Source: Moanibacter sp965226025
GTDB taxonomy: Bacteria; Verrucomicrobiota; Verrucomicrobiia; Opitutales; UBA2987
Direction: 5' to 3'
Length of the DNA stretch: 64,000 nt
Assembly: GCA_965226025.1 (NCBI GenBank)
Contig: CBDDCD010000002.1
Coordinates: forward strand, 1,860,001 to 1,924,000
The notes under the pieces are model-generated. The model was not told the DNA's origin. It saw nothing but the letters and a program-made list of their open reading frames with translations, and searched no databases. Below, piece after piece: positions 26,065-35,767 of the stretch (positions are counted from its first letter, which is position 1; each line of letters opens with the position of its first letter). Made by a program: the position numbers and the translations under genes.

Positions 26065-27296
26065 GGGCGTAAAACGCCAAGTGGTGTTCGGATGCCTCGG
26101 GCAGGAAGCAGAAGGAGGCTGACACTTTGCCGCCGTTGCCGAAGATCTCCAGTGACGTGCGATCGACGAGCAGTTGAAAGTCCAGACGGCCGTCGGTGGG
26201 CGGCAGCGATATCTCTTTGTCCAGATAGCGCAGCTTCCCTTCCGCTGCGTCGTACGTCAAGTCTGTGCCGTGAACGCTGACGCCGAAGGCTGAGGCGCTG
26301 CCCAGTTCGATCTGCGCGCGGACGTCGAATAACTCGCAAGCGGTGTCCGGGATCAGATTCTCCGCTCCCTTCAGCGTACGATTCTCCCACGTGTGCGCGT
26401 GGGTATGGAGCCGTTCGATTTCCTCCACGGGCTTGCGGCACAACCTGATGCCCTCGCCAAAGCGTCCTAGGGTTAGTTCGACGGGAAACGACATCTGCTG
26501 GTTGAAGGGCATCGCCGGGTACTTGCCCCCTTTCATCCAGGAGATTTGGATCCGCCGGCCGTCTTCTGCTGGAATGTCACTCCACGTCTGGGCAGCGTAG
26601 CCGTTTAGTCCCAGTTCGGACCACAACGGATGGGTTTGCGGTGTAAACGTCGTTCCGTCAAATGTCCCGATGCGGTAGACGCCCGCCCCACCCCAAAAGA
26701 CCCACTTCTTGTCGCTTGGATCGCCGTCGACAGGCAGTTCGAAGAGGTCCGGGCACTCGCCGGTGCCGGGCATGTGCACGTCACTGAGGCGCGTCCACTG
26801 TTTGAGGTTTTCCGAGCCCAGCAGCGCGTAGTCGTTGCCGTCGAGAAACAGAGCCATCACCCACTTTCCTGAAGGGGCGTGCCACATGACTTTGGGATCG
26901 CGATTTTGTGCCCGGATGTGGCCAGCCACGGGATTGCCTTCGTACTTGGTCCAGGACCTGCCGCGGTCATTGCTATAGGCTATGGACTGCACACAAGGCT
27001 TTTCGATGTAGGGTTGGTGGGCTCCCTGGGTATAAAACGCTACCAAGGGTTTCTCATCATTGTCCTGGAACCCGCTGGTATTTTCCCAGTCCACGGCGGC
27101 CGAACCGGTCCAGATCCACCCAATCTCGTCGGGCTCGATGGCGAGGTCGAGATGCTGCCAGTGAACCAGGTCAGAACTGACGGCATGGCCCCAATAGCTC
27201 GGGCCCCACTTTATTCGGATCATTCATCCAGTTGGTCTTGGGGGTGAAGTGAAACTGGGGGCGAAGGGTTTCGTCATAAAAGTCATTCGAGCTCAT
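26009..27296 (-). pseudogene. GH32 beta-fructosidase-like gene with internal deletion and frameshift
   Basis: ATG 27296 (GGGGGAGGAG upstream) opens with RPQFHFTPKTNWMNDPNK, containing the catalytic-Asp motif WMNDPN of GH32 enzymes. Near 27215 the reading must change frame and about 20-25 family residues are missing before YWGHAVSSDLVHW. The rest is intact: AQNRDPKVMW (transition-state Asp) and GECPDLFEL (acid/base Glu), then the C-terminal beta-sandwich ending VVHELRS. Levan, inulin or sucrose would be the expected substrates of an intact enzyme. The 3' end overlaps the uxuA remnant. Confidence 0.8.
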
Positions 27297-27614
27297 TCAT
27301 CGCGCTCCTCCCCCGTTAATGATAGGAGAGACTATAATCGTACGTGCCCGAAGATCAAGCCGGGAGCTGCCGGTGTGGGGAAAGTGAGAGTGCGCAAGGG
27401 ATCAGCTTGGCTCAGGAGCCCACGAATGATATTGATAGACTCGGAACGGCAGGTGACACACGAAATGGGGGTGTCAAGGACTGAAAGGGACCGTGATAAC
27501 CGAGTCGTCAGATACCAGGAGGCATACCGCGGCAGCAGAGGATCGATGAGCAGAAGGAGATTGGGAGTCAGTTCAGCGAGGAAGCCTTGAGGTGGGGCGG
27601 TGCTCTACCGGTTT
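27297..27614. other. Gene-free stretch upstream of the broken GH32 gene
   Basis: No credible frame; a G/A-rich stretch with frequent stops. It should contain the GH32 promoter (minus strand), but no clear -35/-10 pair was identified. Confidence 0.4.
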
Positions 27615-28103
27615 TCACCAGGTGGCGGAGGCTCGGAGCGCTGAGATCCTCTCATCGGGTTGATGCTGCGCAGACGCACTCTGAGCGGCGGCGGTTGCCG
27701 TTTGATTCCAGCTGTTGGGAGCATGGGCAGTCACGTGGTGCCACTGCTGCCACTTGCCCCGGGCTCGAGAGGAGTAGAGCCCGTAATAACGGATGTAGCG
27801 GGCACCTTTGGGCGGGAGGTGCAGAGTGAGCTCGGCGATAAAATCGGTGGCGCTGAGCAGCTTCAGGTTCTCCTTCAGATACGGGTTGTAGGTGGTTTTC
27901 AGGAGCACTTTGGCGCCGAAGGCATCGAGGACCACCTTCTTCAGCGACAGGGGTGGACGGGCGATGTACTGGGCAAGATTCTGACGGGCCTGCTCGTCGC
28001 TGGCAGCTATTCTGGCCGAATTATCGATTGAGAAGCCGGAGTATCGCCAGCGGAGAAGCGTCTCAGCAAAGTCCGCCGAGATCAGATTGCGTTCTCGGAA
28101 GAA
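27615..28103 (-). pseudogene. IS91-family transposase, C-terminal fragment
   Basis: An uninterrupted minus-strand frame reads FFRERNLISADFAETLL, GFSIDNSARI, QNLAQYIARPPLSL and the closing DFIAELTLHLPPKGARYIRY with YYGLYSSRARGKW. This is typical of IS91/ISCR-type rolling-circle transposases. The N-terminal zinc and HUH part is missing, and the frame stops just upstream at the junction with the IS3 remnant. No terminal sequences recognised. Confidence 0.7.
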
Positions 28104-28142
28104 CGTCTGAACTCATGATTTTGCGCGGGACGTGCAAAGATC

Positions 28143-28583
28143 ATGCAGTGTCTGTATTCCCGTGCCATTCTCAGTTGGGACCTTTCCGCTTCGCTCGAGG
28201 CAGAGGGGGTCAGACGCGCTCTGAAAAGGGCCCTCCAAAGCGGGTATGTTCGCCCCGAGGCGATCGTCCATTCTGATCGCGGTTGCCAATACACCAGCCA
28301 GGCCGTTCGCGAGGTCCTCGCCGGCCCCGCCTTGCAGCAAAGCATGAGTGCTCGGGGCTATTGCTATGACAACGCCTTCGCCGAGAGTTGCTTCGCCACC
28401 ATCAAAGCCGAAGCGCTCCCCGACAGCGGCGTTTTCAGATCTCATCAGAGCGCTCGCACCGCGGTCTTCGACTATCTCGAAACCTTCTACAACCGCCGTC
28501 GCCTCCACAGCGCCATCGGTTATTTATCACCACTAAGATTCTTGGATCTTTACTTCCACAAGCACCAACAATATCTCAACTAA
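28143..28583 (+). pseudogene. IS3-family transposase (OrfB) C-terminal fragment
   Basis: 146 residues of the retroviral-integrase-type core. The second Asp (VHSDRGCQYTS) and Glu (DNAFAESCFATIKAE) are separated by 35 residues, the classical D-35-E spacing, and LETFYNRRRLHSAIGYLSP closes the domain. The frame starts just after where the first catalytic Asp should be (CLYSRAILSW), so it lacks the N-terminal half and OrfA. Its left junction abuts the oppositely oriented IS91 remnant. Confidence 0.8.
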
Positions 28584-28804
28584 TCAACCCGCTCGAGCTG
28601 TCCGTATTTCCGGGGGAATTCCATCGCCTGGATCTACCTTGTTCTGCTCGTCTTATTGGCCTTTCCTGTATACGCCAAAATAGTCGATGACGTACTCCTG
28701 CTTTTCATCGTTGTGTTGTTTCTGCCTCGAACCACACATGCCAAGGAGGTAATCAGGTATCGCGCAACGTCGGCAACATCTCATCGCAAGGCTTGCTACT
28801 CAAC

Positions 28805-29598
28805 TCAAGCGGTTGCCAGTTTTTCCTCAAATAGGGAATCGAAAAATATCCTTGGTTCAGCCGGTTCTCGAAATAAAATCTTGTGCCGCTCACTCAACTC
28901 AATCCCTTCAGGGATTTTCACACGTGTATTGCTCCACGCCACTTGCGACTGACAGTATTTATACAGCAACGTACGCCGCTGATGTTTACCGCGCCATGAT
29001 GCGGTTCCATGGGTCAACGCTTCAGTAAACATAATCACCGAACCGGCAGGTGCTTCGGGAATAATGACACAGGGATCGTTATCCTGTGCCCCGTGAATCT
29101 GTGTTGGCAGCCTAAAATTTCCCTTATGGCTGCCGGGAATACAACGAAATCCACCGTAATCAGGCCCTGTATCTGTCAGATTCCACGACACCACCGTAAA
29201 ACCATTGACAATCTTTCCATCGCGCACACGATAATATTCCCCGGCGAATACGGTGTATTGCCCCCGTGTAACCGCCCGGCCTTCATCCCATCGTCCATGT
29301 ACATCCCATAAATTCGATCCAGCCGAAAATAATCCCCCAGCATCATCCGCAAAATTGGCATAATGCGCTCGTGATCCAGCAGATCACAAAACGGCTTGCC
29401 ATAAGCAAGAAAACCTGGACCAGATTCACGCGCACCACCCGCAGCCTCTCCAAAACGAACGCGCTTCTCAGGGCCGGGTAAATTCTGCGCATCCATCAAT
29501 CTATTGAGCTCAGCCAGTTCATCAGAAGTCAAAATATTTGGAATGACCAGATAACCCTGAATATCAAAGATATATTGCAATCTTTCTAAATCATCCAT
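28805..29598 (-). pseudogene. PhyH family protein, H-G-G variant, single-base frameshift
   Basis: ATG 29598 with AAGGAG upstream gives an intact N-terminal half to GRLHGGNTPYSPG. Near 29240 the continuation YYRVRDGKIVNGFTVVSWNL is in another frame; one more G in the CCGGGG run would restore it to about 264 residues. Downstream motifs are GGFRCIPGSHKGNF, FTEALTHGTASW and QRRTLLYKY. The metal motif position reads H-G-G, with no Asp nearby, as in the 41466 paralogue. The segment looks richer in A/T than its neighbours. A homopolymer sequencing error is a real alternative to true inactivation. Confidence 0.75.
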
Positions 29599-30201
29599 AG
29601 TATCTCCTTAAAAGGATCCCTTGAGTGAACCTTTTGTGTCAAATGTCAAATAGGACAGTGTCCTACTCTGAACGGTAGTCCTTTTTACTGGCCCTGTGGA
29701 AATCATAATTGATTCTGCACCTTAAGATGGGATAGGGATGTGTTTTTCTCCCCCCTTATGCTTTTCAGAATAGACCCTAAACTGCAATGGCTTATAATTC
29801 GGCGCTCACCAAATTCGCGCTGGACTGTAGCAAGCTAGCTTGCGAAGGGAAAGCGGGAATGTTGGTGAAGCGGCCTGGTTCGGCGGCGTGCGGAGCGCGG
29901 CGCCGGAACAGGCCGCCGAACGAAGTGAGCGCCGAATTCCTGCGGACAAGCGAAGCGCAGTCCGACGGAACAAGTGATTGGAGAGGTCTCGATGTTTCTA
30001 CCGGGAGATCAGGAAGTCAACTTTGAGCGGATTGGGAAAGAGCAGTTTTCTAACTCATGTTCCATCACTTGCGGGCGATATGGAGTTTTCTGCCTTTTGC
30101 CCTTCCGGTGTCGCGTCAAGTTGTCCGAATCCATGCTAACACTTTCTTTCGAAAACCAGCCGCTTTACTTGATAGCACCGACAGGATGAGAACTCCCAGA
30201 G
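29599..30201. repeat. Intergenic region with a compound palindromic repeat (29796-29950)
   Basis: Outer arms AATTCGGCGCTCAC (29796-29809) and GTGAGCGCCGAATT (29925-29938) are exact inverses. Inside are a GTAG-headed palindrome (29827, then GCAAGCTAGCTTGC) and a large GC-rich hairpin around GGCGGCGTGCG. The tail GCGCCGAATTCCTGCGGACA recurs near 25053, and 29984-30020 matches 22361-22398. No gene seen. Confidence 0.6.
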
Positions 30202-30510
30202 CTACCTGTACTTCTCCATCATGATGTTAAACTTCGTCGTCATCTGGGAAAGCTTCCTCTGGACGTTTTCCTTTCCCTCACCTGAAGACGAATCCAGCAA
30301 TGCCTTCAATTCTTCAATCTCCTTAAGAAGCTGCATTTCTTCCGGAACGACATCGGCGCTCTTGAGCGCCGAATAGCCCATTCGCAGGTGCTCCGGCGTG
30401 GCGAAATAGGCATCGAGATCGATAGGCTTTCCAGGGCCGGGCAGATTGTCGAAATCTCCCTTCGCCATCGCCTCCTTGATCATTTGATCAACGTGCTTTT
30501 CAAGTGACAT
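30202..30510 (-). CDS. DUF1992 (DnaJ-C28-like conserved domain) protein
   Basis: About 102 residues from ATG 30510 (an upstream in-frame ATG at 30555 would add 15). The highly conserved signature GDFDNLPGPGKPIDLDAYF and LRMGYSALKSADVVPEEM defines DUF1992, which in eukaryotes is part of DNAJC28. A C-terminal coiled-coil-like segment (LLKEIEELKALLDS) follows. Function unknown; small cytosolic protein. It is one of the few ordinary conserved genes here. Confidence 0.85.
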   Translation of the reverse strand: MSLEKHVDQMIKEAMAKGDFDNLPGPGKPIDLDAYFATPEHLRMGYSALKSADVVPEEMQLLKEIEELKALLDSSSGEGKENVQRKLSQMTTKFNIMMEKYR

Positions 30511-30730
30511 GGCTGACTGGGTCAAACGAGCTCGCTGGTGGAATTCGAGATACATCCTGACTTGGAGGGCTCTTTAGGGCAAGCCTCCTGTCGAAGGCGT
30601 TTACTTTTAGGCTGATGGATTGGGCATATGCTGGACCGGTACGGCAGATTTCCTGAGATCATATGGTTGTCTGGCGGCAGATCCAGCGAGCCTTCCCAAG
30701 GAGTCGTCCAACAATCCGATGGCAGACTTG

Positions 30731-30812
30731 GGTGGGCCGGGTCCTCCGGACACGGCATTCGCTGCTAGTTTCTTATCCGGCACATTCCGCGTCCGGAGGA
30801 CACGGACCACCT
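30731..30812. repeat. 26-bp GC-rich palindrome, inverted pair (copies 3 and 4)
   Basis: 30731-30756 (GGTGGGCCGGGTCCTCCGGA and CACGGC) and 30787-30812 (CCGCGTCCGGAGGACACGGA and CCACCT) face each other 30 bp apart. The pair is the clearest example of this family and could fold as one long hairpin. Confidence 0.8.
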
Positions 30813-30842
30813 TTAAAATGCAGGGGACTTTAGACAATATAA

Positions 30843-31610
30843 TCACGCCACTTCGGCCACCATCCATTGCATAGCACGGCGACGCACGACGCGTTTGAAA
30901 GGGAGTTTCCCCGGTTCGGCTAGAAAGCAGAGGATCTCGCCGGAGGTCGAGGGCAACATCACTGCCAGATGGAGGCCGTCCCGCCAGGTGCAGGGCCACT
31001 CTGGAGCGCCCACCACAACGAGGTCACAGTTTGATTGGACATGACCATCGCGGATGAGAGGCTGCATCGTCGTGACAAAGGAGATGTGTGATGGCCCGTC
31101 GATGCTATCCTCCGCCAATCCGAACAAGTGTCGGACTCCCACTTGTATCGAGCGGCCCCGCCTGACGGAGTCCTTCAGTTCCTCCAAATCGCCCTGCACC
31201 TGATTCCCTTCGGCATCATGTTCGTAAACCATACGCCACCGGTCGTAGATAAACCAGCGATACACGCCGTAGGGATAAGCCTGGCTCTCATCGATGCGCA
31301 AATCGTCCCACATCCACTTCACCTGGGCGAAGGTACCGGATACGTCATATCTGAATATGCTGATGAAGGGTTGCTCAATGTTTTGTCCGCGGTGCATGTA
31401 ACTGTGGTGGTGACTCATGAGCCCGGCAAATGCATCGGCCTCTCCCGCATAGGTTTGCTGAAAATAGAGTGTTTCCTCATACTGATCCGTGGTCAGGTAG
31501 AGCCTGAGATCGGCGCCTCGACGAACCTCCGCAGCCAATGCTGACTCGTCACCGCGAGAGATCGTCAGGTCGCTCTGCTGCTCGAGGGCAAGAATCCACT
31601 CCTGATCCAT
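30843..31610 (-). CDS. Conserved-looking protein of unknown function in a sulfatase gene group
   Basis: About 255 residues from ATG 31610, which follows AAGGAG by 9 nt. No signal peptide or membrane segment. Rich in aromatic residues (FRYDVSGTFAQVKWMWDDLR, YGVYRWFIYDRWRMVYEH) and with a central HHHSYMHRG. No family was recognised. It is the last gene of a four-gene minus-strand run (NHL protein, sulfatase, propeller, this), each 44-49 bp apart, so it likely acts on the same substrate. Confidence 0.65.
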   Translation of the reverse strand: MDQEWILALEQQSDLTISRGDESALAAEVRRGADLRLYLTTDQYEETLYFQQTYAGEADAFAGLMSHHHSYMHRGQNIEQPFISIFRYDVSGTFAQVKWMWDDLRIDESQAYPYGVYRWFIYDRWRMVYEHDAEGNQVQGDLEELKDSVRRGRSIQVGVRHLFGLAEDSIDGPSHISFVTTMQPLIRDGHVQSNCDLVVVGAPEWPCTWRDGLHLAVMLPSTSGEILCFLAEPGKLPFKRVVRRRAMQWMVAEVA

Positions 31611-31659
31611 TTCACCTATCTCCTTTCCGTAGTTGTCGTTCAACCGCCTCGGCGCGCAG

Positions 31660-32820
31660 TTATTCGACAGCTCCCTCCAATATGTCTTCGATGTCGATCA
31701 GGTAGATCTGGCGACCGTCGCCCTCGTGAGTGGAATCGATTACGACTTTCGTGCCACTGCGGCTCGATCGTGGGTGTAGATCGCAGCGCAATCCACTGGT
31801 ATATCGCGGAGGCGCGGAGAAATTCCCGAGGTCGACCCTTTTCCGGCTGGGGATGTGGTAGAGGTAGAGTTCCTGATTTCTTTCCTCGTCCTTGGGATAG
31901 GTATCGGTGAGCAGCCACTCGCTGTTTCTGCCGGGTAGATAGCTTTGGTGACCATTTGCGTAGGCAAACAGCGTCTCTTTAGGTTCGCCGGAGTTGTCGT
32001 CCATGTAGAGACGGTAGGCGCCTTTGCCTCCGGGATCTCCCCAGATGAGGACGTGCTCGGGATCGCGCCAAGTCCAGTGGGAGGCGCCGTGGGAGGAGAG
32101 CAGACGCAGATCATCGGCGTCCTTGCCCAGCGTGAATACCCGGGTATCCGGCTTGGCCCCGAACCACCGGTCGAACATCAGAAAACGTTTGCCGGAGGGA
32201 TCCCATGAAAGATGATTGACGTAGTGGCTATCCTCCGGTGTCTGCTCCGGATAGGGAATGTTCACCAGTTCCTCGAGCGAAACGAGCTGGCGGGATTCGC
32301 CGGTGTCCATATCCATCCGCCAGACTCCGATCTCGGCGGGAGCCGGATCGTCCTTGTAGGGATCCGGAATGCCGGCGTACCCGTAGCTTTGACGATAGTT
32401 CCAGATTCGGCTGAAGTCTTCGCAAACCGCGAGTTTGCCGTCGAAGCTGATATTGCCGACGGCCCTCGGTAGCGTTCGCAACGCCCCGGTTTCTACGTCC
32501 AACACGCGGCTCACGTAGCGGTCGTCTTCACGATCGTTCCAGACCACCTCGTGATCCGAACCCGGACGCCATTGCAGCATGCATCCCTGCTGCCAGCACC
32601 AGGCGCGCGATTCACCGAGTTCGATCCACTTGTTGTCGTCCGCCAGATCAAACATCCCGATGGCGATCGCATCGTCTTCGGTCGGCGGACGATCATCAAA
32701 TTCAGCGCGCATTCCGAGCAGGTATCGGTCGGTCGGATCGAATTGGAACTTGTCGTAATAGCTGAACCAGTGGATTCCCGGCGGCTGGGAAATTGGGAGG
32801 ATAGTAGGATGATGGGTCAT
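31660..32820 (-). CDS. TolB/WD40-like beta-propeller protein
   Basis: About 386 residues from ATG 32820, chosen because the longer frame would overlap the sulfatase gene. Blade-like strands recur: DKFQFDPTDRYLLGMRAEF, VNHLSWDPSGKRFLMFDRW, EHVLIWGDPGGKGAYRLYMD, RQIYLIDIEDI. No export signal. Proteins of this form are common beside sulfatases and PhyH genes, and some relatives are uronide lyases. A His pair in ISQPPGIHWFSYYDK and HGASHWTWRD might bind metal. Enzymatic role not established. Confidence 0.7.
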   Translation of the reverse strand: MTHHPTILPISQPPGIHWFSYYDKFQFDPTDRYLLGMRAEFDDRPPTEDDAIAIGMFDLADDNKWIELGESRAWCWQQGCMLQWRPGSDHEVVWNDREDDRYVSRVLDVETGALRTLPRAVGNISFDGKLAVCEDFSRIWNYRQSYGYAGIPDPYKDDPAPAEIGVWRMDMDTGESRQLVSLEELVNIPYPEQTPEDSHYVNHLSWDPSGKRFLMFDRWFGAKPDTRVFTLGKDADDLRLLSSHGASHWTWRDPEHVLIWGDPGGKGAYRLYMDDNSGEPKETLFAYANGHQSYLPGRNSEWLLTDTYPKDEERNQELYLYHIPSRKRVDLGNFSAPPRYTSGLRCDLHPRSSRSGTKVVIDSTHEGDGRQIYLIDIEDILEGAVE

Positions 32821-32864
32821 GGTTTTCTCGAATGCTCGTAAGTTGTGTTCCCACGGAGAGATTC

Positions 32865-34352
32865 CTACCGCGGCGGCAGCGGATCCATCGTCCAGGCGAC
32901 GCGATCGCACAACCGCTTCAGGAGCGGTACTTTTTCGTCTTGGTATTTCGGGTCGTCCCACAGGTTGTCGGACTCCCCGGGATCCCGCTCCAGATCGTAG
33001 AGCTCACCGCCATCCAGCCCGTGCACGACCACCAGCTTGTGGGACTCCGTCCGTACCATCGTCAGGTAGGCCCGCGGATCCGGTTCCTTGAACATCACAC
33101 TCGCGTTGTAGTACTCGCTGTAGATGTCGTCGCGGTGCCGGTTAAGGTCTGCTTGGCCGTCCAAGAGCGGCCAGAGCGAGCGGCCCTGCATGCCCGGTGC
33201 ACGCGGGAGACCGGCAACATCCAGCAATGTCGGAGCGATATCCACGGCTTCGACCAGGGCCTCGCTCCGCCTACCGGCAACCACACCCCGTGGCCAAGAG
33301 ACGATGAACGGCACTCGCACCGCCGGCTCGTAGAAGAATGGCCCCTTCAGATAGATCCCGTGGTCACCTAGCATCTCTCCATGGTCGGAGGTGAAGATCA
33401 CCAGCGTGTTCTCCCTCTGGCCGGTGCGCTCCAGAGCCGCCATGATGCGCCCGACTTGATCATCGATTAGATCCCCCATCGCCCAATAGGCTGCCCGGAT
33501 GAGCCGATGGTCCTCCTCCATCATGTCGACGAAGCGGAATCTATCCGGAACGTTGTAGGCGCCCACTTCGTGAAACAGGCGCTGAAAGATAGGCTTGTTC
33601 TTTAGCTCGCCCTTCCGGAAGTTGGGCAGTGGGATGGTATCGATTCGATCCAGGTAGCGCTCCAGGTAATCGGGTGGGGGGTCAAACGGATGATGTGGGT
33701 CAAAAGGGTTTACCGATAGCAGCCATGGCCTCTCCGAGGAAGCGTTGGACTCAATAAAGTTGATCGATTTCTCGGCACACCAGGTTGTCTGATGGTGCTC
33801 TGCTGCCACTCCGACTTCCACGTAGGGCGATCCGTTGAAGGGCTCGGCACGATAGGGGTAGGGCACACCCTTCTCAATCAACCAGTGGGCATAGGCATTG
33901 GTTGGCGTGTAGTCATTTTCGTCACGCCAGTCGGGAAACGGTTTCGGAGACCAGTGGTAATAGACGTAGCCGTCGTCAACCCGCATCCCGGCCAGGAGGG
34001 GATCCCCGTCACCAGCCGTGACGTGGAGCTTGCCTACCAGCCCGCAGACGTAGCCCGCATCGGCCAGTAACCGCGTCACCAGCACCTCATCGGTTGGGAG
34101 GTTCTGGCCGTTCTGGCGCATCCGCGTCGTGCGTGGATAGCGACCGGTCAAAAAGCTGGCGCGACTCGGTCCGCAGAGCGGACTCTGGGTGTAGAAGTGG
34201 TTGAATAGTACGCCATTCTCGGCCAGACGGTCGAGGTGGGGCGTGCGCACGAACGGATTGCCGTAACACGCCAGGGTGTCGAAGCGTTGCTGGTCCGTAC
34301 AGATCCAGAGGATGTTTGGTCGCTTAGCAGTCTTCACGTGCGGTGCTCCCAT
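32865..34352 (-). CDS. Formylglycine-dependent sulfatase (second)
   Basis: About 495 residues; ATG 34352, with an adjacent in-frame GTG at 34355 possible. The signature CGPSRASFLTGR places the modified Cys at residue 60. Metal ligands are likely in WICTDQQRFD and FTSDHGEMLGDHGIYLKG. No signal peptide. The closing GGELYDLERDPGESDNL motif is typical of the class. It lies 44 bp after the NHL gene and 44 bp before the propeller gene, forming a probable operon for a sulfated substrate. Confidence 0.9.
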   Translation of the reverse strand: MGAPHVKTAKRPNILWICTDQQRFDTLACYGNPFVRTPHLDRLAENGVLFNHFYTQSPLCGPSRASFLTGRYPRTTRMRQNGQNLPTDEVLVTRLLADAGYVCGLVGKLHVTAGDGDPLLAGMRVDDGYVYYHWSPKPFPDWRDENDYTPTNAYAHWLIEKGVPYPYRAEPFNGSPYVEVGVAAEHHQTTWCAEKSINFIESNASSERPWLLSVNPFDPHHPFDPPPDYLERYLDRIDTIPLPNFRKGELKNKPIFQRLFHEVGAYNVPDRFRFVDMMEEDHRLIRAAYWAMGDLIDDQVGRIMAALERTGQRENTLVIFTSDHGEMLGDHGIYLKGPFFYEPAVRVPFIVSWPRGVVAGRRSEALVEAVDIAPTLLDVAGLPRAPGMQGRSLWPLLDGQADLNRHRDDIYSEYYNASVMFKEPDPRAYLTMVRTESHKLVVVHGLDGGELYDLERDPGESDNLWDDPKYQDEKVPLLKRLCDRVAWTMDPLPPR

Positions 34353-34399
34353 CACCGTACCTGTCCTGAATTACTCGAAGTCCGCACCATCATGAACGG

Positions 34400-35260
34400 T
34401 CAGGAACGGAGGCGTCGGAATTTCTGGATGCGGTCGGCCATGGTGGCCACTTCGGTCACATACATATCCCCTTGGTCGTCGACCCAGATTCCATGCGGAG
34501 CAGTGGCGAATTGACCCGGCGCGTCACCCGGCTCGCCGCAACGCGCAAGAAGCTCACCGGCGAGGGAGAAAATGCTGATCCGGCGAATCGCTTCGGCGAG
34601 GTAAACGATACCGTTAGAGTCGATAAATAGATCCATCGGTCGTTTCACATCGGTCCACTGGTCGAGGAACCCGCCGTCGGCATTAAAGATCTGAATTCGA
34701 TCGTTTTCCCGATCCATCACCCAGACCCTGTTATCCCGGTCCACCCAGAGACTGTGAGGCAGGGCGAACTGACCTGGTCCGGTGCCTTCTTCACCCCATC
34801 CACCGATCAGATTGCCTTCTGAGTCGAGACGCTGAATACGAAATTGCCCGTATCCGTCGGAGACGTAGAGGTCGCCGGACGGAGCCCGCATGACGCGCGT
34901 GGGCAGATTGAAGGGCATACCGGGTTGGCCGGCTCGCCCAGGCGTGCCCAAGGTCTGGCGAAGCGCGCCATCAGGAGCAAAGATGCGCACCGTGTGGTTG
35001 CGGGTACTCGCACAGTAAAGGTTGTCATCCTCATCGCACCACAGCAGGTGTGGGTCAGCGACAACACCTTCCCCCCAGGTCTCCAAGTACTCCCCCTCCC
35101 TGCTGTAAATCATTATCGACGAGGGGGGGTCCCTCCGGCCAATGAATACCCGACCGCCGGAGTCGACGGCTACTCCGGGAACCACGCCACCCATGGCGCG
35201 TCCTTTCGGCCCCAGGCCCCATCCCTCGACCACTTCAAACTGAAAATCTCCTGCACTCAT
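34400..35260 (-). CDS. NHL-repeat beta-propeller protein
   Basis: About 286 residues from ATG 35260, supported by GAAGGGA about 7 nt upstream; a longer open frame to 35362 lacks such a site. Repeats of the NHL type (VVPGVAVDSGGRVFIGRRD, RVMRAPSGDLYVSDGYGQFR, PHSLWVDRDNRVWVMDREND, PMDLFIDSNGIVYLAE, PHGIWVDDQGDMYVTE) would build a six-bladed propeller. No signal peptide, so possibly a cytosolic lactonase- or lyase-like or binding protein. First gene of the sulfatase group. Confidence 0.82.
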   Translation of the reverse strand: MSAGDFQFEVVEGWGLGPKGRAMGGVVPGVAVDSGGRVFIGRRDPPSSIMIYSREGEYLETWGEGVVADPHLLWCDEDDNLYCASTRNHTVRIFAPDGALRQTLGTPGRAGQPGMPFNLPTRVMRAPSGDLYVSDGYGQFRIQRLDSEGNLIGGWGEEGTGPGQFALPHSLWVDRDNRVWVMDRENDRIQIFNADGGFLDQWTDVKRPMDLFIDSNGIVYLAEAIRRISIFSLAGELLARCGEPGDAPGQFATAPHGIWVDDQGDMYVTEVATMADRIQKFRRLRS

Positions 35261-35383
35261 ACGCGAATCCCTTCCATCCCTCAACCCAACAACGCCCGTC
35301 ACCCCAATCGCATTGATCAGAATGCAAACTTTTGCCTTAAATGCAATTAAAGGCGATCCCACGAATGGGAGAAAGAGAGAGTA

Positions 35384-35501
35384 CCCTCAGGTAGCAGAGC
35401 AATCCATCAGCCTGACGGCACGATCAGGTTTTCCAGGAATTTCCCCCGACCACCCTGTTCCGATCACCCTTTGGGTGCGGGATTGCTCTGCCACCTGAGG
35501 G
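35384..35501. repeat. 118-bp element with 22-bp inverted ends
   Basis: Arms 35384-35405 (CCCTCAGGTAGCAGAGCAAT and CC) and 35480-35501 are inverse repeats matching at 21 of 22 positions. The interior has no coding value. Structure suggests a small non-autonomous element; no second copy was seen. Confidence 0.6.
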
Positions 35502-35767
35502 GAATATTCCCCGTAGCAAACGGTGAGATTCTTGGCCATCTCCAGGCGGATAGGGCTGTTGGCCAGCCCGACCACCCGGCCGCAACCAAGGGCAGCGGAT
35601 AGCGTTACAATTAACAACAGATCGTCAGAGATACTCAATTTTTCTCCTTGTTGAGAAATTCAGGGATCCTCTACGCGGTCACCGACCGCGTCTACAACCT
35701 TCGGATCCCCATAGGCTGTAGGCGGTCTTGGTGAGGCCGCGCTGATTAATGATCAACTTTCTGTCTC

